NCBI GenBank assembly: GCA_050084985.1
Contig: JBITNC010000001.1
Coordinates: 132,494,001-132,558,000, forward strand
Direction: 5' to 3'
DNA from: Nageia nagi
Taxonomy: Eukaryota; Pinophyta
Length of the DNA: 64,000 nucleotides
The notes beneath the pieces are model-generated. The model saw only the letters and a list, made by a program, of their open reading frames with translations. It did not search any database and was not told the DNA's origin. Shown here in pieces: positions 40,127-52,931 of the stretch. How positions within the stretch are numbered: position 1 is the stretch's first letter; every line of letters starts with the position of its first letter. The translations under genes were made by a program, and so were the position numbers.

Positions 40127-41130
40127 ATGACTAATATCAATTTTCCAAGTGTTTCAAAAATGGAACAATTGATTTTCTTGCAGTGGTCAATAGCTTTAAT
40201 AAGGCTACCAAAGCTAATCTAAAGAATATGCTTTACAAAAATGATAAGCAAAGTGATGCTTCTAACATTAGGGGTAACTATCCATGTGTTGGTGCCCTTC
40301 CACCCATGTTTAGATATTCAAATCCATTATAGGATGAGATCTATAACACAAGGGCACCTAATTTGCTAGTAGAACCTATTTTGGACACATATAATGGTGA
40401 GTGAGATCCCATGGATCATATCAAGGCTTTCAAAATGAAGCTTGAGTTAAAATTTGGGTTTAATGATAATCTGATGGATAAATTGGTATTCCTCTTTACC
40501 CACCAAATTCATTAATTGTTATGTGCAACTCATTTCATAATTTTATATCCATTTCAAATATCATGCTCCTAGAAAATTGATAGTTTCATATCTAGTTAGT
40601 GTTATTCAAGGTCCAAATGAAAGAATTGATAAAATTTCCCAACAATTTCAAAAGAATTGGAGCATGATCCCTGAATACTTGTTAGAAAATCATGCCATAT
40701 CCATATTTTTCTATAACATAAGCCCTAAACTAAGATTTCAAGCCCTAGATTATTCATATATATTATCAATCAACTCACAAAAAAAAGAAAGGTGCTTAGT
40801 TGATATGGGTGAACTGAAATATGGAAACACTAGCAAAGAAACAAAGGGAACAAGATATTAGAAAATATAAGATAAAGAGTTCCATGCCATAAAAGATCCA
40901 TTGTCCAAAGAAAGATAAAAGAGTGAAGCAAAATAATAATTCAATAATAACAATCAGTTTCCTTTAGCTCTTACTTTGATGTTAAAGCATTGCCTACAAA
41001 GGGTGCTTATCAAACTTGATCCTAAATAGGACCTAGGTCCTCGTGATGATAAACCTAGTTGGTACAATGAAGCAAAATTTTGTAATTTTCATATGGTCAA
41101 AGATCATAAGATAAATTCTTGCATGATTTT
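40127..41130 (+). pseudogene. gag: Element B gag remnant
   Basis: This is the structural protein relic. ATG is at 40127. The gag core shows DTYNGE then DPMDHIKAFK near 40390-40435, typical of plant gypsy gag (Y.G..DP..H...F). It continues in another frame at 40577-40861 (GPNERIDKISQQF). The zinc knuckle at 41081-41122 reads C-x2-H-x4-H-x4-C with all four ligands present, the best-kept knuckle in the window. Stops and frameshifts separate the pieces. Confidence 0.7.
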
Positions 41131-41399
41131 GTGAAAACTATTAGATGATGGAAAATATAGTATGAGGCTCATGTTGTCAACTCTAAGCAAACAAAATAAC
41201 TTTCAACTAATATCATTTTTAACAAAAAATTATGTGATGCCACTAAGAGAGGAAGGCCTAGAGTGAACGTTAATCTAGACACTATAGGAAGAACATAGAT
41301 CCCTTTCAATTCCATTCCATAATAACTCCTTGACCAACTAAAGGTAATGCATGCTAAGATAAGTATTTTCGATCTTTTATAATTGTTAATTGATCATAA

Positions 41400-41900
41400 A
41401 AATGCTTTATTTGATGCATTTAAGAAAACTAAAGTTGACACGAATATTATTGTGGCTAAATTTAATGAGTTGGTAGCTAATATTGACATTGATTTAATAT
41501 GTAACATGCTTTCTTTTCAAGATAATGAATTACCTTGTGAGGATGTCATTTAAAAGAATTTAGGACTATATATTCATGTTAATATTGATGGATTTTTGTT
41601 AAAAAATTATTAATCAATATTCGATCAAATGTTAATATTTTTTCAGCTAATTTGTTGTTAAAGTATTTTTCTTCCATTTATGCAAAAATGAAAAGAATAA
41701 TAATTAGCATTACATGGTTTGATAATACTCAAAGGGAATGCATTGGTTATGTCATTATGCCTATTGAAGTAGGTGGTAAAGCAGTTGATCAAAATGTTTA
41801 TGTTTTTTAAATAAATTTTCCATATAACATTTTTCTTGGAAGGCCATGGATTCATAAGATTAGGGCTATCACATCTACCTTACACTATTTAATCAAGTTT
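41400..41900 (+). pseudogene. Element B aspartic protease remnant
   Basis: The polyprotein protease relic is visible mainly through its C-terminal part: a CIGYVIMPIEVGGKAVDQ stretch (one mismatch from an uninterrupted frame), then NIFLGRPWIHKI near 41825-41865 and STLHY. The LGRPW.H tail followed by a conserved S.LH.L.KF is typical of plant Tat and Athila proteases. The active-site D-S/T-G could not be placed with confidence. Confidence 0.6.
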
Positions 41901-42119
41901 ATGCACAAAGGAAAGCATGTCACTATTCTTGTAGGAAAAAATCCCATAGATGTATGTCAAGCAGTTGAAAGGGTTTGGATACCTCATTACTTGGTTGAAG
42001 ATGAGGGGACCAATCCAACACCTATAACATATTTCATCCCATAAGAGGTAAGCATGGGGATATACAAAATTCTAAAGATTGACATCTGGAATAACTTGGA
42101 AGACTACTTTTTATGTATA

Positions 42120-43080
42120 AAACCCAACATCATCACTTAGATGAAGTTGAAATTGAGCATCGTCACTCTCTTCCTAAGGAGGAAAATGATCTCATTGAAG
42201 ATGTTTAGGCCCTATATCATGAAAATGATGAAAAAAGTGCATTGATGATGGATAGTATGGAACCTATTTCTCAAACTCCTTCTAGCAAGGTAAGTTTGCA
42301 TTTTAATAGTTTTGATTCTGCTTTTGATAACAATTATATTTAAATATATCAATATGGTGGAAAAGGATTAGGTAAGAATGAGAAGGGTATCATATATCTT
42401 GCCCCGAATGAGGTTCAACATAAAAGAATAAACAAAATTGGATTTGATGCTTTTACATCTAGCACAACATTAATTTTTATCAGTCAGTAAACTAACAACA
42501 ACAATCAAGGCTTCACTAAAGATATTTTGGATAAATGAATGCATTGTACCATGATACATGATCTCATGGAGGAATTATAAGCCTATTATGTAGATTCATT
42601 CTTACCTCCTATGACTCTAATTTGAGTGGACATTTTTTAGAATGATGATGCTATCTTAGAGAAGCTGAGGGCATAAAGTGACTTCCCCAGGTCTAGTGAG
42701 AAAAGGCTCATAGCATGGTTCTTACAATATTAGGCTTACTTTGGTGAGGAGGTCTACATAGATGATGTAAACATAATAGGTTAAACACTTAACTTATCTA
42801 TTTACTTTCATGTATTTTTTTATATTCAGTCCTAGGTCTAGGTTATTCTTCTTTTGTCTATTTGTCTCCCCTTTTGTAAATGGAGCAACATTGCTAGGAT
42901 CCTAGCATCATCACTCAACTATCTATGTGTATTATGGTTGAGTTTGGATGCATGACTGGGGGCATTTCTTATGCCTACCCAACTAAATGATAAAATATCC
43001 TATCTTAGTGAGGAAATAATAGGAGTAAACATCAATACCCAATAGGACCCACAGTTGATCAAAATAGGAGTTTGGTTAAC
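42120..43080 (+). pseudogene. Element B protease-RT linker with G-patch-like spot
   Basis: This is decayed coding sequence between protease and RT. A YGGKGLGKNEKGI stretch near 42350-42395 resembles the glycine-rich G-patch sequences reported in some retroelement polyproteins, which bind nucleic acid. Downstream, frames remain partly open, with stops at likely Trp and Gln positions. No other domain was recognised. Confidence 0.45.
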
Positions 43081-43089
43081 CTTGAAAGA

Positions 43090-43870
43090 GTAGAAATGGT
43101 ACCACCTACTATTAAAAGAGTTTTTTGATGTCTTTGCCTAGTCTTATTCTAATATTCTTGGTATTTATCTTGATTTTATCACTCATAGATTAGTTGATAA
43201 TGAATATATTAAGGCTTTTCAGTAGAAACCTAAAAAAATGCATCCAGAGTAGATATTGCTATTAAAAAGGAAATTGAAAAATATCTTGCTATTGGTTTCA
43301 TTATTTCTATTGATTATTCTTCTTGGGTTTCTAACATTTTTCTTATAGCTAAGCCTAAAGGTGAGATAAGATGTTGTACAGGTTTTAGGGATATCAACAA
43401 GGCATGTCCCAAAGATGCCTTTCCTTTGCCTAAAATTGATTTGATTATAGATTCAATAGGAGGCCATGAGATTTTTTCTTTCATGGATGGTTTTCCTAAA
43501 TATAATCAAATAAGGATCAATAAGGACTACCATGATAAGAAATATTTTGTTACTCCTTAGGGCATGTTCTATTGGGTATTCATGCCTTTTGGTCTAAATA
43601 ATGCAAGTGCAACTTATTAGAGAGCAATGATGAGCATGTTCCATGATATGATACACAACTACCTTGAGGTGTATGTTTATAATATTTTATCCAAATTCAT
43701 AACCAAATATGACCACATTTTATACTTGAGGAAACAATTTCAAAGAACAAGAGAGTACAATTTGAAGTTAAAACCTTGAAAATGTGCATTTGGGGTATCA
43801 TCAGGTAAACTACTTAGTTTCATTGTATCATAAAGAAGTATTGAGGTGTATCCTCATAAAGTTACAACCA
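43090..43870 (+). pseudogene. pol: Element B reverse transcriptase remnant
   Basis: The RT relic begins with the FFDVFA.SYSNI lead-in seen in Tat-type pols (FKDVFAWSY). Then come ..GFIISIDYSSWVSNIF, GFRDINKACPKDAFPLP, FSFMDGFPKYNQIRI, MPFGLNNASATY and KCAFGVSSGKLLSFIVS. The catalytic Y-V/A-D-D box reads YVYN at 43672-43683, so both catalytic Asp are lost. Stops fall at the Trp of TPWG (TAG) and the Gln of TYQRA (TAG). Confidence 0.85.
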
Positions 43871-43899
43871 TTGTTGATTTACCACCTCCATGAAATTTG

Positions 43900-44830
43900 A
43901 AATACATAAGGAGTCTTTTTGGAAAAGTGTAAGTAGTTAGAAGCTTCATTGCTCAATTAGAAGATATGACAACTCCTTTTCTCACTTATTAAATAAGGGT
44001 GAGAAATTCATTTGGGATGAAAAGTGTCAAAAAGCTTTCAATAACATAAAATGGTATCTCACTAATCCTCTAACCTTAGCCCCTTATGATTCAAAAAAGA
44101 GCTTATTACTTTATGTTTTGGTAACCATGAATGCTCTAGGGGCAATTTTAGCTCAAAAAGATGATAATGATAAGAAAAGGGCAATTTACTACATCAATAA
44201 GACTTTGCTTGATTATGATACATGGTATAATCTAATTGAAAATATAAGAGTCTTATCAACCAAAAATTTAAGGCATTATATGCTTGGAAATACAAAATAT
44301 GTAATAGCTCAGGTTGATCCACTCAAATATTTCATGTCCAAATACTGCCTCTCTAGAAGAGCTGTGAAATGGGTAATGTTGCTTCAGGAATTCGATTTGG
44401 TATTTATCACTTAGAAATTAATTAAAGGATAAGATATAGTAGAATTCATCACCAACCATATATAAAATTAAGTATCATGAACATAGGAAGAATTTATGGA
44501 TGAAGTGGACAATCATACCACCTACAATGCTAGCACTGTTGCTAGATTCTTGTACCTCTACTCAAGTGACAAACCTAATTTTCTTAAGAATTTTGCTGGC
44601 TTCACAAAAGATAACAAGTGGATGTTGTACTTCAACAATTTGAAGTGTATTTACAGAGCTAGGGAATGATTTTTCATTATCAATCCTCATGATGATGTTA
44701 TACCTATGTCTTATCATTTAAGTTTTAATTGTACTAAAATATGGTAGAGTATGAGGCTCTTATCTTAGGTTTGAAGGTTGTAATACTTCTCAAAGTGAAA
44801 AGGATAAAGATTTTTGGCGATTTTAAATTA
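43900..44830 (+). pseudogene. Element B tandem RNase H remnants
   Basis: The first RNase H is best seen at 44118-44414: NALGAILAQKD, RAIYYINKTLLDYD, NLRHYML, VKWVMLLQEFD. A second RNase H-like block follows near 44600-44830 (NLKCIYRARE..., VIPMSYHLSFNCT, then a degraded EYEALIL equivalent in another frame). An extra RNase H between the gypsy RNase H and integrase marks the plant Tat lineage. Confidence 0.7.
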
Positions 44831-45289
44831 ATAATTAAGTGTGCAACATATATAATACCAAGGATTGAAATTTGCAACCATATAAGGAAATGGTAGAAAA
44901 TAACCTTATGTACTTCTCTAAGATTTAGATTGATAACATTCTAAGAGATAGCAACATGTATTCTGATGATATGGCTAGTGCCAATTTCCTTTCCCCTGTT
45001 AACATATAAGATGAAGAAACCATCCTCATAATAAAAAATATTGGTATGCCTTCTCATGAGTATCATGTTCAAAATTTCATTCAAGATCATTATTTTTTAG
45101 CAACTTGTATCATTGCATGTGAGTGGTATCAAGTTGTTTTCAATTATATTAAAAAGGTATTGTCCCTATTGCTTTTGATCATAATTCTAGAATTAGACTT
45201 AAAACATTAGCTACAAAACATGTCATTATTATTTATTTGCTATATAGAAGATCTTTTGATGGTACTCTCCTTATATGTCTAATGAGGAA

Positions 45290-46380
45290 TGAAATAGAAA
45301 TGGCACTTCATCAGGTTCATGATGGTAAATGTGATGGTCACTTTAATGGTAACATTTTTTTTCAAAAATTACATATACTAGGTTATTATTGGCCTATTAT
45401 GCTTTAATATTATAAATTGCATGTTAGAAAATGTGAGCAATTTCAAAATAATTCTATACTTCAACCTTCTCCTTCTCATGATTTGCATTCTATTATATCT
45501 CCTTGGCCATTTTCTATCTAGGTACTTGATTTTATTGGTAAAATTAACCATATTACAAGAGATGGATAGAATTTTATCATTACACCTATATAATACTTCA
45601 CTAAATGGGTGGAGGACATACCTATGAAGTCAAAAAAAGGATGTAAAATTGTTGATTTTATTATTGAATATATCATTTCTAGATATGGTGTGCCTTCTAA
45701 ATTATTTATGGATAATAGTCCTAGCTTTAAAGGTAATGAAATTAGAGATTTTTGTGAAAACTATCATATTGAAAGAAAATTCTCTTCACCTTATTATCCC
45801 CAAGGTAATGGTCAATTTGAAGCATAAAATAAGTTCATAAAGAGTTTCCTATCCAAAACTATTACACAACATGGTAATGATTGGCATGAACAACTCCCTT
45901 ATGCTTTGTGGTCCTATAGGACCAATATTAGAACTTTTGTAGGTGCCACTCCCTTTTACCTTATGTATGGAGATGAATTTGTGGTCCCATTAGAGCTAGA
46001 AATCCCATCGCTTCATGTATCCTTAGGTGGCCTCATTCCTAATGAAGATAAACAAAAAGCTAGATTAGCCCAACTAGAGGTCCTAGATGAGCAAAGGGTT
46101 AATGATCTAGAACACCTTCATGCATATCATTTTAGAATCTAAAAATCCAATAATAAAAAGATCATCCCTAAATATTTCAAGATAGGTGACCTTATCTTAA
46201 AAGAAAATCTTGCCAACACTAAAGTGCTTGAAAATGAAAAGAAGGGTATGTTCAAACCTAATAGGATAGATCCTTATATTTTCATTGTAAATTATGGAAA
46301 TGGTGCATATAAATTATTTATAATCAAATTTAAGGAGGAATGTAATCCAATATTGTCATGCCTCTGAAAATTTTTATGTC
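45290..46380 (+). pseudogene. Element B integrase remnant
   Basis: The relic of the enzyme that joins element DNA to the chromosome. The zinc-binding region lies near 45300-45430 (HDGKCDGHF, GYYWPIM, HVRKCEQFQ). The catalytic core spans 45500-46150 with SPWPF, LDFIGKI, FTKWVEDIPM, SRYGVPSKLFMDNSPSFKG and SPYYPQGNGQFEA. The second Asp (MDN) and the Glu (QFEA) are present. The C-terminal part has PFYLMYGDEFVVPLE and FKIGDLILKEN. Several frames are open for 60-80 codons (45609-45827 and 45906-46142 are in the same frame). It is still interrupted by stops, one directly after QFEA. Confidence 0.85.
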
Positions 46381-46611
46381 TAATCTCTTTCATGCAAATA
46401 TGTCTTTTTTCATTTTTGGATACTAACATTTGCAGGTCGATCACATCAATAACCTAGCATCATCACTATGCTTCTAGCATCATCATTGCATTACTTATAG
46501 TACACATTAATATAAGACAAAGAAAAGGTAACTTATCTATTTATTTACCTTATTTTCATTGCAATATTTGTTTATCATACATCTCTCTTATCAATTGTAT
46601 CATCTGACACC

Positions 46612-46787
46612 TTTGTAAGGAAGGGTAATTCTTTTCAAAAATCCATGGAAACATGGTGACTTGGGGATACCAAGTTGGTCACTCTTATCATATGACATAT
46701 TTGTAAGGAAGGGTCATTCTTGTAAAAAATCCATGGCAACATGGTGGCTTGGAAATTTAAGTTGATCAACAAAAATTGATAATATTT
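46612..46787 (+). repeat. ~88-bp tandem duplication in the 3' region of element B
   Basis: Two diverged copies begin at 46612 and 46700 with TTTGTAAGGAAGGGT and share AAAATCCATGG.AACATGGTG.CTTGG. The duplication sits after integrase in the 3' non-coding region, where Tat-lineage elements are known to collect tandem repeats. Compare element D (59555-59912). Confidence 0.8.
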
Positions 46788-46950
46788 CTCAATCACTCTT
46801 AGTATGTAAGTCACTAGGGATAGCTTTGAATTCTTATCACTTATCATATTATCCATATCATATTTATATTTGAGATATATCATGCATAAAACATTTCTTA
46901 TCTAATCTCTTTGTAGGTTCCTTATCCTTTACCTTGGATTACTCCTATTG

Positions 46951-48040
46951 TAGACACCCAAAAATGACCCTTGTTCAAAAATTGAATGAAAAGGGACTAA
47001 AGTTAACATGTATTATATAAGTTATATAAAATGACTAATTATTGGTGATTGACCTCAATAACCAAATATTCATACCAATCATCAGTTTCTTATACCCAAT
47101 CACTAGCAACCCAAAACTTAGCCAAGCCAAAAATAAATATGCACTTGAACTAATTTGTTCTCAAAATTTATTTGATTTTAGGAAACTTATTATTGGTTTA
47201 GCAGCTACACAAATGGAATCAAGGCTATTCAGGACTAAGATTAGATTTTTGGATCAATTTGTTAGCTCCTAAATTTAAAAATCAAACAAACTCAAAATTA
47301 TATAAATTAAACATTTGTTAATGAAGAAAGGGACATAATTTGAAGTAAAATTATGTTGTAAGATTTCATTTAGAATTTTTAAAGAGTTAAGTACTTAAAT
47401 TTTACAATTGATTCATATATTTTGTTCAATGTATTATGATTTTTAAGTGAATAAGTATGCTTGATTTGTTATTTTGGCATGTGTGTAGGGTCTATAGGTG
47501 CTAATGCAAAGAGTGTTGAAGGTCAGTTACATCAAGAATTAGCATAAATCAAAAACCAAATTCAAAATGAAGCAAAAGAGAGAGTTCATCCAAAGACAAT
47601 TTCAATCTCAAAAGTGCCAATGATTGTTATCAGATACTAGAGATTGATTTTCAAACATCAACAAATACATACAAAATATTGATAACTCTTTAAAAGCCTA
47701 AGGAGGCTCTAAAACACAATTTTGTAAAAGCCCTTCAAATAAGACTATGAATCTAGAGATTCATTTTATAATATTTGAGGACACTCAAGAGTGTAATAAA
47801 ATACATATTGGTATTTAATGTGTATTTATCTTATTTGCTATCAGGTTGCTTTTTTGGATTGATATTTTGGCACTAGAAGGAGGGCCCTTGCATACAAACA
47901 ACATCAATGATTAAGAATAGGGGGTTCCTAATTCTCTTTACAATCTTGTGTTTGTTTTGTATCTTATGGTTTTAGATTTTGATTTAGATTTATTGATTAT
48001 TATTCTATTTATTTTTAGGATCACTAATAGAGTTGCTAGT
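46951..48040 (+). repeat. Probable element E 5' LTR
   Basis: This begins TGTAGACACCCAAAAATGAC, an LTR-type start. It has a TATA-like CTTTAAAAGCC near 47690 with GC-richer sequence after it, then AATAAAATAC near 47795, and T-rich sequence ending TTTTTAGGATCAC near 48023. That is the order U3, R, U5. The end is not fixed, and no second copy lies in the window. Confidence 0.4.
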
Positions 48041-49690
48041 GATTTGGTACGGTACATAGATGGTTATCTTGGAACACCAATGATTGTAATAGAACAATTG
48101 CATTTATTAAATAGAGGTAGGATTCCTAATTTTTATCAATATAGTAAGCATAATGTAGGAATCTAAGATGGAAAATGGGAATGAACCTTCTATTAATGAT
48201 CCTTTTTTCTCATATTGCATATAGGAAAATGATGGATAGAGTTAAATATAGGAATGTATATAATACCATTAATTAATCTCTAAGGTTTAATTTACTTGGT
48301 TTTTGGGTAGGGATCATTCCAAAGTACTTTACCTAAAAATGTTTTCTATTTAATCTACTTATGATCTCCCTTTGCGCTAAAAGGTGATCTTAGGTGATCA
48401 AAATGGATCTAATAGGAAAAGAGTAAATGAATCTTTACTTTTTCATATTATCACATAATTTGGATAAGGAATCTACACTAATCTACTTCCACACTTGGAA
48501 GGTGTTAATAAATCTCCATTAAATTAGGAATGAATCTAAGGTAAATGAATTAGGTTAATTGTATAATAGTACATTAAATGGTTAATGAATAAGGTGGTTA
48601 CATTCATACTAAATTACTTTTATTTAACTAAGTATGCTCTCACTTTTGCACCTATGGTGATCTGAAGTGATTAGAAAGGTTAAGTAAAAGGGGTAATAAA
48701 TTCTCATTTGGTTTAAACATTTTGAACACTAACATTAATACTCTTGCTTGTCTTCTCTTACCATGCCAAGAGGTAATCAAAGGTTGATGTGACTCGAAGA
48801 GGGGGAAAGAACTTACATTTAATCAATTTACATACATATTAAAGGCTTCTTACTCAAAAGAAGAGGTAATGAACTACACTAAATTACTTCCATAGCTGGA
48901 AGGGTGAATGAAACTCATCTAAAATATGGATAAAAAACTTCATTAATTTGGTGATTAATCATGTGGGTTGATTAGATTAATGAAAACTAATTAAAACATT
49001 GTTTGAATCATGTTAAAAAACTTTTAATTAATAGACATGGATGATTAGGAGGGATAAAGTTTGCATTCATACGTATTTCATTTTCATAATTACATGATCA
49101 TAAGCCTTATAAAAATGAACATCAATGAGTTGGATGTCATTGCTAACCATTGATTCTTTTATTCTTGTATATCCACTGATAAATTACAATAAGCCTTAAA
49201 GCCAAAATTCGAAGATAAATACTAGGTTGATAGGTTAAAAGCCATTACTTCCCATTGAATGACTATAAAAAAGGGACTATACTTAGATTTAATCACCAAG
49301 ATAGATCTCAATATAATTCCTTGAGCCCCATTTCACTAAGGGGGCCACCTTAAGTACCAAGTTGTGATTTAGCTATATTTAACCTATTAGGACCACCATC
49401 CTACCTTATCTAAACACTTGATTAGACAAAAAAAAGTTAGAAAAACTAATAAGATTAAAATATACAATTAATATCATTCACATAATAAATATTAATCAAA
49501 TTCATCCAAAAAATCTAAAGAAGATAAATACATCGTAAAAGTAAATGTTCATATAGGATGTTTTTGCATTAAATTACTTTCTCGTAAACATAAAAAAAGA
49601 TAAAAAAAAAAATAGTTGCTATATATAATGGTTGTATATTTTTATTATCTATTAATAATATAGAAAATAAAAAAAAATACAAAAAACATT
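48041..49690. other. Leader region of element E, no gene recognised
   Basis: AT-rich sequence with loosely repeated phrases (ATTACTTCCA.A.CTGGAAGG near 48483 and 48888; GGTGATCT.A.GTGAT near 48383 and 48655). They may be traces of an old local duplication. Element B's gag begins within about 80 bases of its LTR, so this 1.6-kb gap is unusual and could hold an insertion. Confidence 0.35.
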
Positions 49691-51960
49691 GGTTCAAACT
49701 CATTCTCAAAAAGCTCATCAAGAACAAGAGCCTGAATATGGATATGACCTTGGAAAAGGAGAAGGCCTTATATCTAGTTAGGATCCTTCAAGAAAAGAAA
49801 CACCTCAAGGTGAAAATCTTGGGGTACAAGAAGATCCCTTGGATAATTATTTACAAGATGTTATACAATGTTTAACATAATTAAGGATACCTCCATCTTC
49901 ACCCCATATACATAGTCTTTCTCCATATGGAAGATATTTTAGGGAAGATAAAACACCAATAGCAAAAGAACCACCTAATGATGAAAAAATGAAGGTGCCT
50001 CTTTCAAAAGAACAATTAGATGATACAATAATGAAAAGGGATCCTTTTAGGCCTAACTATAATCATGTTACATGATACTTTCCAGATGAGTGATTATTTC
50101 AATCTTACTTAGGAAAAGAAGATTATTCATCCTCTATAATTTTGAGACAAATAAAGGATTTTGATGAAAGGATATTTATACATGCATCAACTCTCATACC
50201 CCAAGCAAGCGATGCCTTTAAAGTATATGATAATCCTTATCATATACCCCATATCCTTTGGCAAGAATTCGATAAATCATCCAAGGAAAACCCACTTAAC
50301 TAAACTCAACAAGGCTCAAGTTGCAAGAAATACCTTCATATCCCTATAAGAAAGAACCTACACCTCAAATAAAGGTACATAAAAAACAAAACATACAATA
50401 ACAACAATAAATATTATCTTAATATAGTTAACAAGTGAGAAAGCCAATAAAATTCATTGAACACCACCAAGTTCAAACTCAACTAGTGTCTCGGCATATA
50501 CCTCAAAATATGAATATATCAAATATTCAATATCAAATTCAAGTTGGAATTAGTCAAGCTTTAAATATGGATAATAAACCACAATCAAGGGAATGATCAT
50601 TATCTCCTCAAAATCATGGAGTGTATAAATATCAAGACCCCTACTTTGCTAAAAAGAATGTAATTTCATTAAAAAGAGACAAGATGAACTTCAAAGATAT
50701 CATCTTTCTCCACCATAAGATAGGAAATAAGGATATCAATTACCTCCTAAACCACCTTGTCAACCTCCACCACCAACATCACCATATAGTGAGGGTTATT
50801 ATGAGGCAAGGACACCCTCATAAAATCAATATGAACCTGCTCAAGGATATGAAGAAGTGAATTATCCTAGAAAAAATGTATATCCAAGATATGAAGAATA
50901 TATTGGCTATTCACATAATCAACCAATAGAGAAGGTAACAAAATAAATTGATGATTTATATAAAATATTAAAAGAAGTAAAAACAAGATTATTTGTGCAA
51001 TACAAATAAAAAATATCTTATGAGATAATTTTTAAAGAACCAATTCATCCTACTATTCCAAAGAAGGAGATTCTTTATAAGTTTGAAATTCTGAAAATTG
51101 AACCATTTAAAGGAAAATAAGATCCTAAAGAACACTTAAGGAAATTCAAATATTCAATTTACTTGATTTATAATGATGATGCATTAATGTTACATATCTT
51201 TCCAATGAATCTTTTTGAACAAGTAATGGATTGGTACAACAACTAACCAAAATATAGTATCAATTCATACTCTTAATTAGCAAATTTGTTCTTACAACAT
51301 TTCAAAATTAACATCAAAGATAAGAAATCCATGACTAATCTCACAATATTGCAATAATTTTTAGACAAATCAATTAGTGATTTCATTTGATGATGAAGGG
51401 TGGTGTTGACAAGTATGCCTTACACTTTACCTTAGGAAGAATTGGTTAAATTATCCAGTCAAAGTTGTTTAATACCTATTGCTAGTACATTGTTGATTCA
51501 ACAACATAAAACCTTTGAAGAAGCTATATCTCAAGTAGTCATTATTGAAAGAGTTAAAATCCAATATGGAGAGATAAATACTAAAAAGCGATAAGGCTAT
51601 ACTAAGAACAAAAATCAAACAAAACAAGCAAATAGACAATTAACTGCAAATAAAGTTTCAATTGTAAAATATGAAGAACCCTCACCATCTCAAAATATTG
51701 AAAGAGATTTTAAGCCTAGAATAAAATACACACCTCTATTAAAACCTTTTTATGATATTTTTAGAAACCATGTGATCATCAAATAATTACTTTTCCTAAA
51801 ATAAGGCCAAAAAACCCTAGAAATGAAGATAGTAGATGGTATAATGAAGAAGAATTTTGTTATTATCATCATCAAAAGAGTCATGATACAAAAAAATATC
51901 AAACCTTAAAAAATGTAGTCTAATATTTAATTGAAAGTGGAAAATTAGAAGTATATAATC
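49690..51960 (+). pseudogene. gag: Element E gag remnant
   Basis: The N-terminal half (49690-50360) stays in one frame with few stops and is rich in E, P and K. A Pro/His-rich stretch lies near 50750-50800. The gag core near 51060-51440 shows KFEILKIEPFKGK.DPKEHLRKF, then MDWYNN and LANLFLQHF, the expected order for gypsy gag. The zinc-knuckle relic at 51858-51899 reads C-x2-H-x4-H-x4-Y: the last Cys codon is TAT, as in element A, where it is TAC. Confidence 0.75.
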
Positions 51961-52931
51961 CTATTACAATTCTTAATCAAAATTTAAGAATTTACCAAAA
52001 CCCACTTCCACAACATCCAGCTAATCATATCTCATTACATTCGTATGAAAACCAAGTGATACATAAATGGAGTCAAGATGATTAAAATTTCATAGGTATG
52101 ATAAATATTTATATGAGAGACCAATAGATACAAGGAAGACAAAATGGTGTGCCAAATTACCATCAAGATAAGATTCATGTGCCACCCCACATACCCAAAC
52201 CATAACCTCCTAAAGTTTTTATCAAAGATGCTCTACAACAATAGCTAAAAGGCTCATAAGTAAAGTTATCCTTGTTTGAGTTGTTACAACAATCCAAATA
52301 TCATATATATTCTATGAATCAATTGTTACAAATGATTTAAATAGATATTAATAATCCTAAGAGTTTCACAACCTTTGTGGGAAATATTAAGACAAGTAAA
52401 AAACTTGCAATATTCCTTTAGCCTAAGAATCATATAGTGTGGTAGGGAAATTAATACCTTTGGGAAGCAAACCTAATCAAACATTGTTTATATACATAGT
52501 TCCTAACCAACGCCAATTCCTTTTACCTAAACCTAATAAAGGTGTATTTTGCAATTCATTAGAATATTTATCACCTTTTGTAAAATCCTTTGTCCAAAGA
52601 TATTTTCATAGATGTAAATGGAAAGGACATGGTCTAAGTTGATATGAATAGGACCTAGATACATAATTGATATTCATTACCAATTACCAAGTGATAAAAT
52701 AGGATTAGGGTATACAAGAGAGAATAAAAAATATTCTATCATAAAAATTATTAAATTAGAATCAAAAAATTTTGAATATGACAAGTCAAAGTTTTGAAAG
52801 GATAACCAATAAAGATGAAATAGAGTTTGACATATCAATACATGAATATCTATTTCTCAATATGGTCCAGATTGAAGAAATATCTAATGAGGTTTCAAAA
52901 AAAGTGTACTTTGATTGGTCTAGAAGTGATG
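51961..52931 (+). pseudogene. Element E gag-pol linker and protease region, weak
   Basis: Decayed coding sequence. Readable pieces include SLFELLQQSKYH near 52270, FTTFVGNIKTSKK near 52370, LPSDKIGLGYTRE near 52690 and a long open piece up to VYFDWSRSD at 52930. No D-S/T-G active site or LGRPW.H tail was found, so the protease is either lost or too decayed to see. The frame resumes after the inserted element at 53916. Confidence 0.45.

Larger units (their letters stand above)
39320..46950 (+). mobile_element. Element B: Tat-type Ty3/gypsy retrotransposon, 3' end cut off
   Basis: The order is 5' LTR (about 39320-40051), gag (40127-about 41130), protease region (about 41400-41900), a G-patch-like spot (42350-42400), RT (about 43090-43870), RNase H (43900-44420), a second RNase H-like block (about 44600-44830), integrase (45290-46380), and a 3' non-coding tail with an 88-bp duplication. 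Two RNase H blocks before integrase and an LGRPW.H protease tail are features of the plant Tat lineage. All frames are broken. No copy of its LTR follows. At 46951 another LTR-like start begins, so B appears to be split by element E. Confidence 0.75.

Noticed and set aside
46951-48040. Taking this LTR-like segment as the 3' LTR of element B
   Set aside because: It does not align with B's 5' LTR (39320-40051), and no polypurine tract precedes it.
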